From Geobacteraceae bacterium (GTDB lineage: Bacteria; Desulfobacterota; Desulfuromonadia; Geobacterales; Geobacteraceae), in assembly GCA_028683555.1 (NCBI GenBank), contig JAQUHN010000024.1, forward strand, positions 1-32,048: a stretch of DNA of 32,048 nucleotides. The letters are read 5' to 3'. A model generated the notes under the pieces. The model had not been told where the DNA came from. It made no database searches and was given only the letters and a program-made list of their open reading frames with translations. Each line of letters begins with the position of its first letter. Positions within the stretch are counted from its first letter, which is position 1. This document shows positions 21,771 to 30,168 of the stretch, in pieces. The position numbers and the translations under genes are program-made.

Positions 21771-22085
21771 TTAACAGTCACATACAGGGGCTGACCTGGA
21801 ACCTGGGGTTATGCATAATGCCATTGGAATATAGGTGATTCCATTGATGGTTTGGGATGGGCCGATTGGTAAAAAGCCAAGACGCTGATAGCTGATCTCG
21901 GCATAAGGTGAAGAATTGGCAGTGATTTGCCGTATCCCGGGCGTTCTTCTACTGCACTCCTGGATAGCCATGGTGAGGAGATTTTTTGCCGTCCTGATCA
22001 TGATATTCCATCGCTTCGCGAACAACGCGAAAGAAATTACTACAATTTCCGACTCCGGCAATAGAGAGCCTGACAATACCGTCAA
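21771..22085 (-). pseudogene. C-terminal GNAT acetyltransferase remnant
   Basis: The end of the frame matches GNAT motifs: 'NLLTMAIQECSRRTPGIRQI' followed by 'NSSPYAEISYQRLGF' and 'INGITYIPMAL'. The usual N-terminal half and the acetyl-CoA loop (Q/RxxGxG/A) are missing or altered ('NIMIRTAKN'). It lies between the EthD gene and the methyltransferase-like gene on the same strand. Different from the GNAT fragment at 20691. Confidence 0.6.
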
Positions 22086-22129
22086 TCCTCATGCAGTCCT
22101 CGTCACCCTAAGGTACTGCAAAATCCCCT

Positions 22130-22450
22130 TTACAGCATCGCTGTCTCTTCCACCACCATCATGGATGTCCGCGCCATATCAAAGCAGTTAGCGGCATCGG
22201 CGGTTGCCGCTTGCCCTTCTGGCGACAACAATGCGTTCTGCATACTGTCCACGGATTTGAACCAAAGCTCTGCCAACCCGTCACAAAGTGGGGGAAAAGG
22301 AAGTGCAACCGGAACCTGATTCCCCAGCACATACCTGCACAGTCCTGGTACCTTTGCCACCAATGGTCCATGGGTGTTGCGCCAATATTTCCGGAACGCC
22401 TCTTCACTGAGATCAGGGTGCTTGTGGAGGAAAAATACTAACTTGAACAT
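22130..22450 (-). CDS. EthD-domain protein
   Basis: 106 residues, the size of a single dimeric alpha/beta barrel subunit. 'MFKLVFFLHKHPDLSEEAFR' and 'YWRNTHGPLVAKVPGL' are the EthD hallmark (strand 1, then the helix with 'HGP'). The family includes ligand-binding proteins and small cyclase- or reductase-like enzymes of quinone and polyketide metabolism. AAGGAGAAAAAG precedes the ATG. It is the first gene after lux box 3 on the minus strand, so LuxR2 is its likely regulator. Confidence 0.8.
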   Translation of the reverse strand: MFKLVFFLHKHPDLSEEAFRKYWRNTHGPLVAKVPGLCRYVLGNQVPVALPFPPLCDGLAELWFKSVDSMQNALLSPEGQAATADAANCFDMARTSMMVVEETAML

Positions 22451-22605
22451 TCTTTTTCTCCTTCTATTTCGTACCAGGGCTGTTGAACGAAGAAAACTCC
22501 TACAGATGCTTCTGCAACGATGCGATTTCTCTCCTTTCCTGAAATACTGATTCTTGTTTGAATGGACTCTACTTGACTAAAGGACCACACTGATTTCGGT
22601 CCAGA

Positions 22606-22685
22606 TTTGCATATCAAGCGCAAGTTTTCACCTGTAAGAAGTTACAGGGGAATACTTGCATGAACCTCATCTGTATGCCGGAATA
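22606..22685 (-). promoter_or_regulatory. Duplicated promoter segment containing lux box 3
   Basis: CCTGTAA-GAAG-TTACAGG (22631-22648) is a perfect-arm lux box, extended by A on the left as in the Vibrio consensus. The whole 80 bp is homologous to 20592-20671, including TATGCA on the minus strand and a conserved TGAACCTCATC block on the other side. It lies between the LuxR2 gene and the EthD gene. Confidence 0.75.
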
Positions 22686-22734
22686 AAACGGGAGGGGCAT
22701 TCTAAAGGGGGTAAAAAAGGAAAGAAATTTTCTT

Positions 22735-23535
22735 TCAGGCAATTTCAATCAGGCCGAGACGGAGCGCAATCGCCAAGGCTTGAGGTCTGTTTACGGCTTC
22801 GAGTTTCTCCATGATGTTGTACACATGGTAATTTACTGTTCTCTCGCTTATGCCCAGAATGGCCGAGATATCCCAGGAGCTTTTCCCCTGTTTCAGCCAG
22901 TTGAGCACATCCTTTTCCCGTGTGGAAAGCACGACATTGTGCATCTCCGGCTTCCTATTAGAAAAAATATGGGAGAGTGCAAGATGGAGATGGGGAACTG
23001 CAAACTCCAGTATTGCCTCAGTGCGGCTGCTATGTTCCATCGATGAACCTGAAAAACAGAACATACTGCCATCCTGGCCCCCGAACAAGGGGCTTGACCC
23101 ATGAGCATAGCCCTCCCTGATCCCGAAATCCAGGCAGAGTGATTTAATTTCGGGTAACTGCCGGGTTTGTTTCCAGGTTTCGGTCATATATTGAGGCTTG
23201 TAAGTCTCGAAATTCTGTTTTGAGAGCGCACTTTTCTGGTGATAGTTTCTCGAAAAGTACTCGCTGACCCATTCTTCGGGAAAGCTGATATTTATACCAT
23301 GAAGAATTACAGGTCCTTTGCCGCTGCCATGGAAGCCCAACATGGCGCTTGCAAACTCAAAAGGAAACAACTCCTTAATCTTTAGGGAAAGATTTATGAA
23401 ATCCGCCTCCGTGTTACAGGAAATACTTTTGTGGATGATTTCGAGGAGCGTAATGGCATCATTGTTTGAAAGGCAGGAAATGAGCTCAGAGGGTTCGGAT
23501 GGTGAAAGGATAATTCCATTTTTTTCCAAAACCAT
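22735..23535 (-). CDS. LuxR-family regulator with autoinducer-binding domain (LuxR2)
   Basis: 266 residues, clearly paralogous to LuxR1 along its length ('NNDAITLLEIIHKSISCNTE', 'NISFPEEWVSEYFSRNYHQK', 'REGYAHGSSP', 'MFCFSGSSMEHSSRTEAILE'). The GerE helix-turn-helix is at about 200-262: 'STREKDVLNWLKQGKSSWDI', 'LGISERTVNYHVYNI'. GAGGAGCACC precedes the ATG. The shared pocket region suggests that the two proteins bind similar ligands. No synthase is present. Lux box 3 lies 50-90 bp after the stop codon, and then its presumed target genes. Confidence 0.85.
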   Translation of the reverse strand: MVLEKNGIILSPSEPSELISCLSNNDAITLLEIIHKSISCNTEADFINLSLKIKELFPFEFASAMLGFHGSGKGPVILHGINISFPEEWVSEYFSRNYHQKSALSKQNFETYKPQYMTETWKQTRQLPEIKSLCLDFGIREGYAHGSSPLFGGQDGSMFCFSGSSMEHSSRTEAILEFAVPHLHLALSHIFSNRKPEMHNVVLSTREKDVLNWLKQGKSSWDISAILGISERTVNYHVYNIMEKLEAVNRPQALAIALRLGLIEIA

Positions 23536-23848
23536 GGTGCTCCTCTTCGCTGAACAATGTTGTTCTCACTGACTGCTGTGGTAAGCTTTGAACCGGAACC
23601 ACCCTCTTTTTCATTGTCTTAACAAAATTGACTCAGCAAGCTACTGCAGTATGATATACAGGTATTTATTAGAAGAGTCTATTTCAATTATCAGTCGATT
23701 ACAAATTGGGCGCATAAACTCGAATCTTTTGGTCAGTCACTTAGAGTATTAACGTCCTTGAAATTTACTGGCAGAGGGGTCACCCACCTATGACAGCGAA
23801 AGAAAACGGATAACAAATAGAATATGAGGACAGCCTGAGGAGGAGTAA
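23536..23848. other. Intergenic region upstream of LuxR2
   Basis: No gene is seen. On the minus strand ACCTGTATATCATACTGCAG (23664-23645) has one lux-box-like half site and a -10-like TATCAT, so it could be the luxR2 promoter. The evidence is weak. The right end leads into the GAGGAGG ribosome site of the RAYT fragment. Confidence 0.3.
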
Positions 23849-24022
23849 GTGGGAAGGCCGTTGCGGATAACGTATCCCGGAGCGCATTATCATGTTACTT
23901 CACGAGGTAATGAGCAAAAGGACATATACAAAAGCCGTCGAGACCAGGAGCAATTCCTGTCTTACCTGGAATCGTCAGTCACCCGCTATGGGGCAATAAT
24001 CATTTGGAGGAAGGGAATCTGA
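23849..24022 (+). pseudogene. N-terminal fragment of a RAYT transposase
   Basis: A GTG with GAGGAGG upstream starts a 57-codon frame: 'GRPLRITYPGAHYHVTSRGN', 'EQKDIYKSRRDQEQFLSYLE', 'SSVTRYGAI', then TGA. This is the conserved N terminus of Y1-type RAYTs. The frame ends just before the HUH motif, so it is inactive. It is of the long RAYT type whose C-terminal domain appears at 10951, but nothing shows they came from one gene. Confidence 0.75.
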
Positions 24023-24219
24023 GTTTCTTGTGTGTTCCGTGCGCCAATAGTTCTGTTAGTTTTGATTATTACTTGGAAATGAGTGATGTTGAAAAAGCTG
24101 AATACCGGAAGAAAGGAACTATCTTCCTTTCAGATTTTGCATCTCGAATACAGAATTCGAGTCCCAAGTTCAAAGATTTTACTAAAAGAAGAATTGCGAA
24201 GATGTTAAGAAAAGAATAG
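24004..24219 (+). CDS. Uncertain short ORF after the RAYT fragment
   Basis: 71 codons from a TTG, or 46 from an ATG at 24079. The product is polar and lysine-rich at the end ('DFTKRRIAKMLRKE'). It overlaps the RAYT fragment in another frame. The ribosome site is inside the transposase reading frame. It may be the 3' end of a gene truncated by the insertion. No family is recognised. Confidence 0.3.
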   Translation: MEEGNLSFLCVPCANSSVSFDYYLEMSDVEKAEYRKKGTIFLSDFASRIQNSSPKFKDFTKRRIAKMLRKE

Positions 24220-24438
24220 ACGATGAGATCGATATTTCCGGCAAGAGAACCATGCTCTGAGTATTGAACCAAGGATAGATGCGGTCCCAGCCATTAAGAA
24301 GAAGCATAAAGTTGATGGGTGCCCAACAAGACCAGTAGACCCGGCCGCGAAGCCATTCGGAACATTACGTATCATGGATGTCCCGGTTTTACCTACCTGA
24401 TTTACGACTGGAATCTACCCAGTATAAAGGAAACAGGA

Positions 24439-25557
24439 ATGATACTACTCAGATTTACGTACGCGGCTATAGTATTGGTTACCTTTCTTTTTATTTCAGC
24501 ATGCGGTAAAGACAACAGCGCCACTTTACCGGTATTCGCAGAAGAGACGGATTCGGCTAAAAAGAATTCCACTGAAATAGGGGTAGGATATTTTCCTCTC
24601 AACCCGCTTCTTGACAGCGATTCCGCCGCAACCCTGGTTGCACGGACGGCGACTGTTGCGTATTTTCAACGACACTGGCAAGAATCCTTGAATCTGCATG
24701 GAAGGAGCTTTGTTGATTCGCTCCGCTCGGACATAGCAGCAGCTCGTCATCGGGGTCTGAAAATCTATATTGCCCTGGAAACGCTGTCGACCTATCGCGA
24801 TTCCATTAATTTGCCGCAGGGACTCTCCGGAGATTTTCGTGCAGCGGAGGTCCGTAAAGAATACCTGCGCACCGTGGAAGAAGCGGCAACGGCTTTTCAA
24901 CCGGACTACTTCATTCTCAATGTCGAAGCAAATATGTACCGGGCTTCAAACCCGGAAGATTACTCGGCGTACAGAGAACTCTACAAAACTGCATATGAGC
25001 GGGTAAAAATCTTGAGTCCTTCGACCAAGGTTTCCGTTAGCTTGCTGTATAACGACTGGAACGGCAGAAATTGCTTCGACGCGGAAGATCTGGATACGTT
25101 TACGCGGGACGCCCGTGAATATGCGGGATTTCAGGACATAACGGCGGTATCCGTTTATCCGTATTGCTATTTCGACCCGGACAACATACCCATAGATTTT
25201 CTGGAAAGGGTGGCAACGGTAAGTGAAAAAGCGCTCTTCGTGTCGGAAACGGCCTGGCCGAGCACCTCATTTCCAATCAACGACTCTCTGGCATTCTCCA
25301 GCGACCCTGAAACCCAGGCACGCTATATTGAACGCCTCGCGGAAATGAGCGATTTCGCCCTCGGCCGTAGTCAAGCAATCGAGGCAGTCAACTATACGGC
25401 GTTGATCGATCCGAATGAGGAAACGTGTGCGGCAATCGAGGAAATGCTTCCCGCATTGTCGTACTACTGCACCTTGGGGCTGGTCGATGGGGCGGGAAAT
25501 CCGAAGCCCGCTTATTATCAAATGGAAACCTGGAAGCAGAAACTGACGGCTGAATAG
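24439..25557 (+). CDS. Lipoprotein with TIM-barrel glycosidase-like domain
   Basis: 372 residues from the ATG at 24439, which follows AAAGGAAACAGGA. An upstream frame from 24319 would bury the signal peptide and is rejected. The lipobox is FISAC (Cys about 22). The rest fits a clan A-type (beta/alpha)8 barrel. Glu at about 162 in 'FILNVEAN' and Glu at about 269 in 'ALFVSETAWPS' are placed like the acid/base and nucleophile at the ends of strands 4 and 7. It resembles GH53 galactanases in layout, but I cannot assign a substrate. It is probably anchored on the outer membrane or periplasmic face. Confidence 0.65.
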   Translation: MILLRFTYAAIVLVTFLFISACGKDNSATLPVFAEETDSAKKNSTEIGVGYFPLNPLLDSDSAATLVARTATVAYFQRHWQESLNLHGRSFVDSLRSDIAAARHRGLKIYIALETLSTYRDSINLPQGLSGDFRAAEVRKEYLRTVEEAATAFQPDYFILNVEANMYRASNPEDYSAYRELYKTAYERVKILSPSTKVSVSLLYNDWNGRNCFDAEDLDTFTRDAREYAGFQDITAVSVYPYCYFDPDNIPIDFLERVATVSEKALFVSETAWPSTSFPINDSLAFSSDPETQARYIERLAEMSDFALGRSQAIEAVNYTALIDPNEETCAAIEEMLPALSYYCTLGLVDGAGNPKPAYYQMETWKQKLTAE

Positions 25558-25630
25558 TCGCCATCAGCAGGGTTTGGCTCACAGGGCTTGAGAAACAAGG
25601 CTTAAAAAAATCACCTTTCGGGGCGTCGCG

Positions 25631-26908
25631 TCAGGCTGTTTCGACCCTGTTGCGCCCGCCTTCCTTGGCCCTGTACAGGGCGGCATCAGCACGGGATATC
25701 GTTTTTTTCACCGGCTCTCCCGCGATCCTCTCGGCAACCCCGGCACTGATGCTGATGCGCACCTCCTGCCCTTCCGTGCCGTACGGCAACATCATGTCGA
25801 GAGCCATGCCGCGCAACCTTTCAGCCAAGATGCCCGCGGCTTTGCTCGTCGTATCCGGCGCCACCACGAGGAACTCCTCGCCGCCGTAGCGGCAGGGGAT
25901 ATCATAGTGCCGCACGGTTTGCAGGAGCCTGGCGGACAGTTCCTTCAGCACATCGTCGCCCATGTCGTGGCCGTACGTGTCGTTCAGCTTCTTGAAGTGG
26001 TCGATGTCGAACATGATGATGGAAAGCGGAGCGCCTTGCCGATCCGTACGCGACACCTCAGCTTCCAGCCGCGCGAACATTTCGCGGCGATTGAACAGCC
26101 CTGTCAGAAAATCGCGGCTCGCCATCTCCACGAGCATCTGTTCGGCCGACTTCAGGTCCTTGATGAAGACGTGCGAGATGAAATAGATCAGGGCGAACAG
26201 GATGGCCACGATCCCTGCCGCGGAAAGAAAGAGCAGGAAGTTGTTTCTCTTGAGCTGCTTCATCATGTCACCAGCCATGATGGAGACGCTGATGCCGCCG
26301 CGAATGTCGCCGATGCGATATCCCTGGGAGCCGTGGCATTTCAGGCAGGGCTTCTCCGTCACCAACGGCGCCATGTAACGGTACAGCACCTCGTTGCCGT
26401 GCTGTTCGTAGTCGAAATACTCCTTCGCCCCCTGCTCGAATCGGGCCAGTGCCGTGCGTTCGAAGGGGCCCGGTGCGTTTTGCGGGTTAAGCGGCTTGAG
26501 GCTCGTTATCTTAAATCGGAACAGCCCCATTTCGACCGCCAGTTCCGACATCTCCCGAGTCATGAGCGCCGGGTTCTTGAGCGTGTACCGATCACCCTCC
26601 TGATCCGTGACGACAACCTTCAGGCCAGGTATCTTCAGGAGGTAGGGGTTGGTCTTCACGCCAGGCCCCATTTTGACATACACCCCACCGTGATTCGCAG
26701 CCCATTTGCGGGCAATGACCACCTCCTGGAAGAACGCCACCCCCTGCTGATGCAACTGGTTTTCGATGAGCTCGCCGGCCTTGTAGCTGAATCCCCAGAA
26801 AACCGAAAGGACCACGAGGCAGAAGATCAAAAAGATCCCGTACAGGTATTTGCGGACGAACCGTGAACTGCCGGCTGTTAGTTCCGTGGGGCGAGTATGC
26901 GGTTGCAT
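25631..26908 (-). CDS. Diguanylate cyclase with DUF3365 c-heme sensor domain
   Basis: 425 residues. The second of two in-frame ATGs is used because AGGAGG lies 7 nt before it. A membrane helix at about 21-41 is followed by a periplasmic DUF3365 domain with a CLKCH c-type heme motif near 188, then a second helix (about 221-246) and a cytoplasmic GGDEF domain (about 265-425). The active site reads GGEEF (near 342), and the RHYD motif five residues before it is the inhibitory c-di-GMP site, so it should be active and feedback-controlled. It likely converts a redox or gas signal at the heme into c-di-GMP synthesis. It stands alone, with divergent neighbours. Confidence 0.9.
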   Translation of the reverse strand: MQPHTRPTELTAGSSRFVRKYLYGIFLIFCLVVLSVFWGFSYKAGELIENQLHQQGVAFFQEVVIARKWAANHGGVYVKMGPGVKTNPYLLKIPGLKVVVTDQEGDRYTLKNPALMTREMSELAVEMGLFRFKITSLKPLNPQNAPGPFERTALARFEQGAKEYFDYEQHGNEVLYRYMAPLVTEKPCLKCHGSQGYRIGDIRGGISVSIMAGDMMKQLKRNNFLLFLSAAGIVAILFALIYFISHVFIKDLKSAEQMLVEMASRDFLTGLFNRREMFARLEAEVSRTDRQGAPLSIIMFDIDHFKKLNDTYGHDMGDDVLKELSARLLQTVRHYDIPCRYGGEEFLVVAPDTTSKAAGILAERLRGMALDMMLPYGTEGQEVRISISAGVAERIAGEPVKKTISRADAALYRAKEGGRNRVETA

Positions 26909-27337
26909 CGGCATTCCTCCTGAGGCCGGTATGCTACCACTTTGTAAAGTAAACGTAAATAGGCGTGGAGAGTAGCTGGTGTCGGTAATTCCGAAAGGTA
27001 GTAACGCTGACAGGGGAAATGAGGAACATCGGAAAATGGGAATATATTTACATTTATTACCGAATGCTGTAGGAATTTAATTAAATAGTTCAGAAAGCCA
27101 CAGGTTCTGCCGATGTGACAATAAGTGACTTTGCCGTTCCGACGAAAAAAGCACCATTGCCTTCCCAGGGAAAGACCCGAAGTCCGAACAACGGGAGAGG
27201 AAATGCCATGCGTGAGATGCAAAGGTTGATATTCATGGGAGGGCACGCTCTATAGCGAAATTTTTGCCTTTCCGTTTTTACCTCTTTTCGGGAGCGGATA
27301 ACGCCATTATCAGAGTACATAAGGAGGAAAGTCTTGT
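26909..27337. other. Divergent intergenic region
   Basis: 429 bp between the diguanylate cyclase gene (minus) and the binding-protein gene (plus). It is AT-rich around 27040-27090 (TTTACATTTATTACCG, TTTAATTAAATAG), where promoters could lie, and ends with the ribosome site AAGGAGGAAAG of the plus-strand gene. No ORF with coding character and no riboswitch that I could recognise. Confidence 0.4.
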
Positions 27338-29812
27338 ATGGTTAGGTTCAATTTCTCGGTTGCGACAAGGTTATTTCTTGCATGCGCGTTGCTGTTTTCA
27401 ACTGCTTGCTCCTCGGGGTCTTCCTCCGCAACCTATCAGAAAACCGTGCCTATAGGCGTGTTGGCGCCCCTCACCGGCGATCTGCGCGAAAAAGGGGAAG
27501 GAATCGTGGCGGCTCTGGACGTCGGACTTCCCCAGGTTAACCGTCGCCTTGCCGCGGAAGACGAGGATTTCAGGATCAGACTTGTGGTGAAGGATACCGC
27601 CTCCGATCCCGCTACCGCCCGAACCGCTCTTTCGTCCCTGCGGTCGGAAGGGGTCAGGATAGTAATCGGGCCGGTTTCCAGCGCCGAGTGTGAAGAACTC
27701 CTTCCCGTGGCGGATTCGCTGGGGATGATTATGATAAGTCCGGGGAGCACCGCGTCTTCTCTGGCCATAGCCGATGACAACCTGTTTCGCGTGACTCCCG
27801 ACGACAGCAATCAGGGGCAGGGGACCGCGGCTCTCATGTGGGAGAAGGGATTCAAGGCCATGGTACCGCTCTGGCGAGGCGATGTCTGGGGTGACGATCT
27901 TGAGAAAAGCATCGGCAATGCCTTTCAGGGCCTTGGAGGCGCAGTTCTGTCTGGAGCTCGATTTGCCCCGGGTTCCGTGGATTATACCGCCCAATTGGAT
28001 GCTGTCGCGAATCAGGTTGCCGATGCCCTGGCGACATATGGGGAAGGAAACGTGGCGGTAGTCCTAATTTCGTATCCCACTGAGGCCGTGCCCCTTCTCA
28101 CCGGCGCCGCAACACGGCCGTCTCTGGCAAAGGCCGGCTGGTTCGGGAGCGATGGTATAACCCTGTCGTCTGTTGTTACCGCATCGGCTGAGGCTTCGGC
28201 GTTTGCTGCGCAAACCAAGCTGCTTTCCCCGATTTTCAGTCGGGAGGATGTTGTTCTTCCTCTTAAACGCATTGTACTCAACGACAGGGTTCTGCGGGAG
28301 AAGATTTCCATGAAGCTCGGTCACCCTGCCGAAACGACGGCTTTAGGCGCCTGGGACGCTCTCTGGTTGGCCGCCAGGGCGTATACGGACAGCGGTGAGG
28401 AAAAAGACGCGGCAGCGCTTAAAACGGCCCTCAGGGCCGCGGCGTTCGATAGCGTAGGCTTGTGTGGCGCCCTTTCTTTTAATGATGCCGGAGACATGCA
28501 AGAAGGCAACTACGGATATTACGGGGTAAAGGCGAAAAACGCCGCGTATGTCTGGGAGTTAAGAGCGGCCTATCAGTTCGAATTAGTGCCCACCCCGAAA
28601 ATTGTCGACGTTACCGAACCGACGCTGAAGGGACTTGATCCTCCGTCGGAGGAGGTTAAGATCGGCGCGTTATTGAGCCTTACCGGTGGCCAGTCATATG
28701 CGGGGCGTTCGGTCAGGTCCGGGCTGAATGCGGCGCTTGAGGAGATCAACCGTTACTTTTCCATGTACGGCTATCCCGTTAAACTCTCCCTTGAAATAAT
28801 TGATACGGGTACCGATCCGGAAAGGGCGTTGTCGGGTTTTAACACCCTTGCGGACAAGGGTATCAAATTTATCGTGGGACCGCTTTCAAGCGCTGAGTGC
28901 CTGAGGGTGTTGCCGCCCGCAAACACCAGGGGCGTGGTTCTCGTCAGCCCTTCGAGCAACGCCATGCAACTGGCCGTGCCGAACGACAATCTGCTTCGCT
29001 TCGTGCCGAGCACCGCCCATGAAGCTGCGGGCATTGCCCTCCTTCTCCATGAACAGGGAATAGATTCCCTGGCAATTATGGCCCGGGATGATATCTGGGG
29101 CGCCGATCTGGCCGAACATGTCGGCCAGGAGTTCCAGGCGACCGGCGGCACGGTGCTTGATACCGTGACGTATTCCACTACTGCCGGCAGCTATACGACC
29201 GAATTAACCAGGTTGTCGAATGCCCTCGCAGGAGCGGCAACGCAAAACAAGGCGCTCCTTGTTGCTTCCTTTGACGAAATAACGGAAATAATCCAACAGG
29301 CTTCTGCATTTCCCGCCCTGGCTACGGCCAGATGGTACGGCGGAGACGGTTCGGCCCGGAACGAAAAGCTCGCCGCTACTTCCGAAGCGGCCGCTTATGC
29401 CGCGGCCCGCGGATTTACCTGCCCGGTGGAGAGTTTTTTCAGTAAACATGCGAACCAGAAAAATTCGATCCCCAAACTGGTGGTCATGGACGATATCGAA
29501 GAGGCCTATGGCGGCACTCCCCATCTGCATGCTTATTCCGGCTGGGATTCCCTCTGGATTATGGCCATAACTCTTATGGACAGTGAGTGGTCCTCAAATC
29601 CGACGCTCCTGAGGCAGGGCGTGATAAGCGCTTCGGATAGCTACATCGGTATGAGCAATTTCATGGGGTTGGATGATAACGGAGACCGAAAGTACGGGGA
29701 CTATGCCTTTTACACTCTGACAGGGGGCAATACCGGATATCAGTGGGATCTGTTCGCGACCTACCATTTCCACCCGGTTCTGTATCTGCCACCGAGGTTA
29801 ACCTATCCGTAG
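27338..29812 (+). CDS. Lipoprotein with two tandem periplasmic-binding domains
   Basis: 824 residues. A lipobox (STAC, Cys about 24) follows a signal peptide. Two homologous Peripla_BP_6-type (Leu/Ile/Val-binding, ABC substrate-binding) domains follow: the first from about 37 ('VPIGVLAPLTGDL') to 425, the second from about 439 ('VKIGALLSLTGGQSYAGRSV') to the end. Both repeat the same landmarks: 'GPVSSAECEELLPVADS' and 'GPLSSAECLRVLPPANT', then 'ISPGSTASSLAIADDNLFR' and 'VSPSSNAMQLAVPNDNLLR'. No permease or ATPase gene is nearby, so it may be a receptor or a binding protein for a distant transporter. AAGGAGG precedes the ATG. Confidence 0.85.
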   Translation: MVRFNFSVATRLFLACALLFSTACSSGSSSATYQKTVPIGVLAPLTGDLREKGEGIVAALDVGLPQVNRRLAAEDEDFRIRLVVKDTASDPATARTALSSLRSEGVRIVIGPVSSAECEELLPVADSLGMIMISPGSTASSLAIADDNLFRVTPDDSNQGQGTAALMWEKGFKAMVPLWRGDVWGDDLEKSIGNAFQGLGGAVLSGARFAPGSVDYTAQLDAVANQVADALATYGEGNVAVVLISYPTEAVPLLTGAATRPSLAKAGWFGSDGITLSSVVTASAEASAFAAQTKLLSPIFSREDVVLPLKRIVLNDRVLREKISMKLGHPAETTALGAWDALWLAARAYTDSGEEKDAAALKTALRAAAFDSVGLCGALSFNDAGDMQEGNYGYYGVKAKNAAYVWELRAAYQFELVPTPKIVDVTEPTLKGLDPPSEEVKIGALLSLTGGQSYAGRSVRSGLNAALEEINRYFSMYGYPVKLSLEIIDTGTDPERALSGFNTLADKGIKFIVGPLSSAECLRVLPPANTRGVVLVSPSSNAMQLAVPNDNLLRFVPSTAHEAAGIALLLHEQGIDSLAIMARDDIWGADLAEHVGQEFQATGGTVLDTVTYSTTAGSYTTELTRLSNALAGAATQNKALLVASFDEITEIIQQASAFPALATARWYGGDGSARNEKLAATSEAAAYAAARGFTCPVESFFSKHANQKNSIPKLVVMDDIEEAYGGTPHLHAYSGWDSLWIMAITLMDSEWSSNPTLLRQGVISASDSYIGMSNFMGLDDNGDRKYGDYAFYTLTGGNTGYQWDLFATYHFHPVLYLPPRLTYP

Positions 29813-30168
29813 GCTCAGGAATGTCGGCTTGTTCTGTTGAGTAAAAAAATATGTGCGCAAGGGGGAAGGTCTGCAAAACGGCAATAAGCAGATAATTTGC
29901 ACCTTTGCAGACCTGTTTAAATGCATAAGCAAGAGCAGTTGAAGTGGTAACCTCCTGGTGGCACAGAAGCTTGTAGAAACAAGCGGCTGGATCGACATCG
30001 TCGTCCAGAGGCTTAGGGAAACCAATGGGGTCAGGTCGCAACAATCAATATTTTTTGTCAATTGTTGAGACCTGATAATCATATAAAAGGCACCTCCCGG
30101 CATAGTAAGGAAAGACTTCCTGATATGCTTTTTAAAGAGACCAATCTTTAATAATCAGGAGGCGCCCG
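29813..30168. other. Intergenic region with hairpin and family C repeat
   Basis: No gene is supported here. AGGTCTGCAAA (29867-29877) and TTTGCAGACCT (29904-29914) form an 11-bp perfect inverted repeat, possibly a terminator of the gene before it, though no T-run follows. A family C repeat lies at 30027-30074, and from about 30099 the left end of the IS110-type element begins. Confidence 0.55.
30027..30074. repeat. Dispersed palindromic repeat, family C, second copy
   Basis: GGGGTCAGGTCGCAACAAT faces AATTGTTGAGACCTG over an AT-rich loop. It matches 3479-3534 in both arms, with a different loop. It sits directly beside the left end of the IS110-type element. Confidence 0.6.

Noticed and set aside
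20691-22085. GNAT fragments as remnants of a LuxI-type synthase (LuxI shares the GNAT fold)
   Set aside because: The visible motifs (GIGTAFVQ and YQRLGF types) are those of ordinary N-acetyltransferases. No LuxI-specific Arg/Phe/Trp pattern is visible.
25907-26866. 319-codon plus-strand ORF opposite the diguanylate cyclase
   Set aside because: It is the antisense shadow of a high-GC gene whose minus-strand product has clear CLKCH and GGEEF motifs. The plus-strand product has no recognisable motif.
26909-27337. c-di-GMP riboswitch upstream of the binding-domain lipoprotein
   Set aside because: A role next to a diguanylate cyclase would be attractive, but I could not find the conserved core or tetraloop-receptor elements of GEMM-type riboswitches.
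29661-30044. 127-codon minus-strand ORF over the gene end and intergenic region
   Set aside because: It overlaps the 3' end of the binding-protein gene and the inverted repeats, and has no ribosome site or family resemblance.
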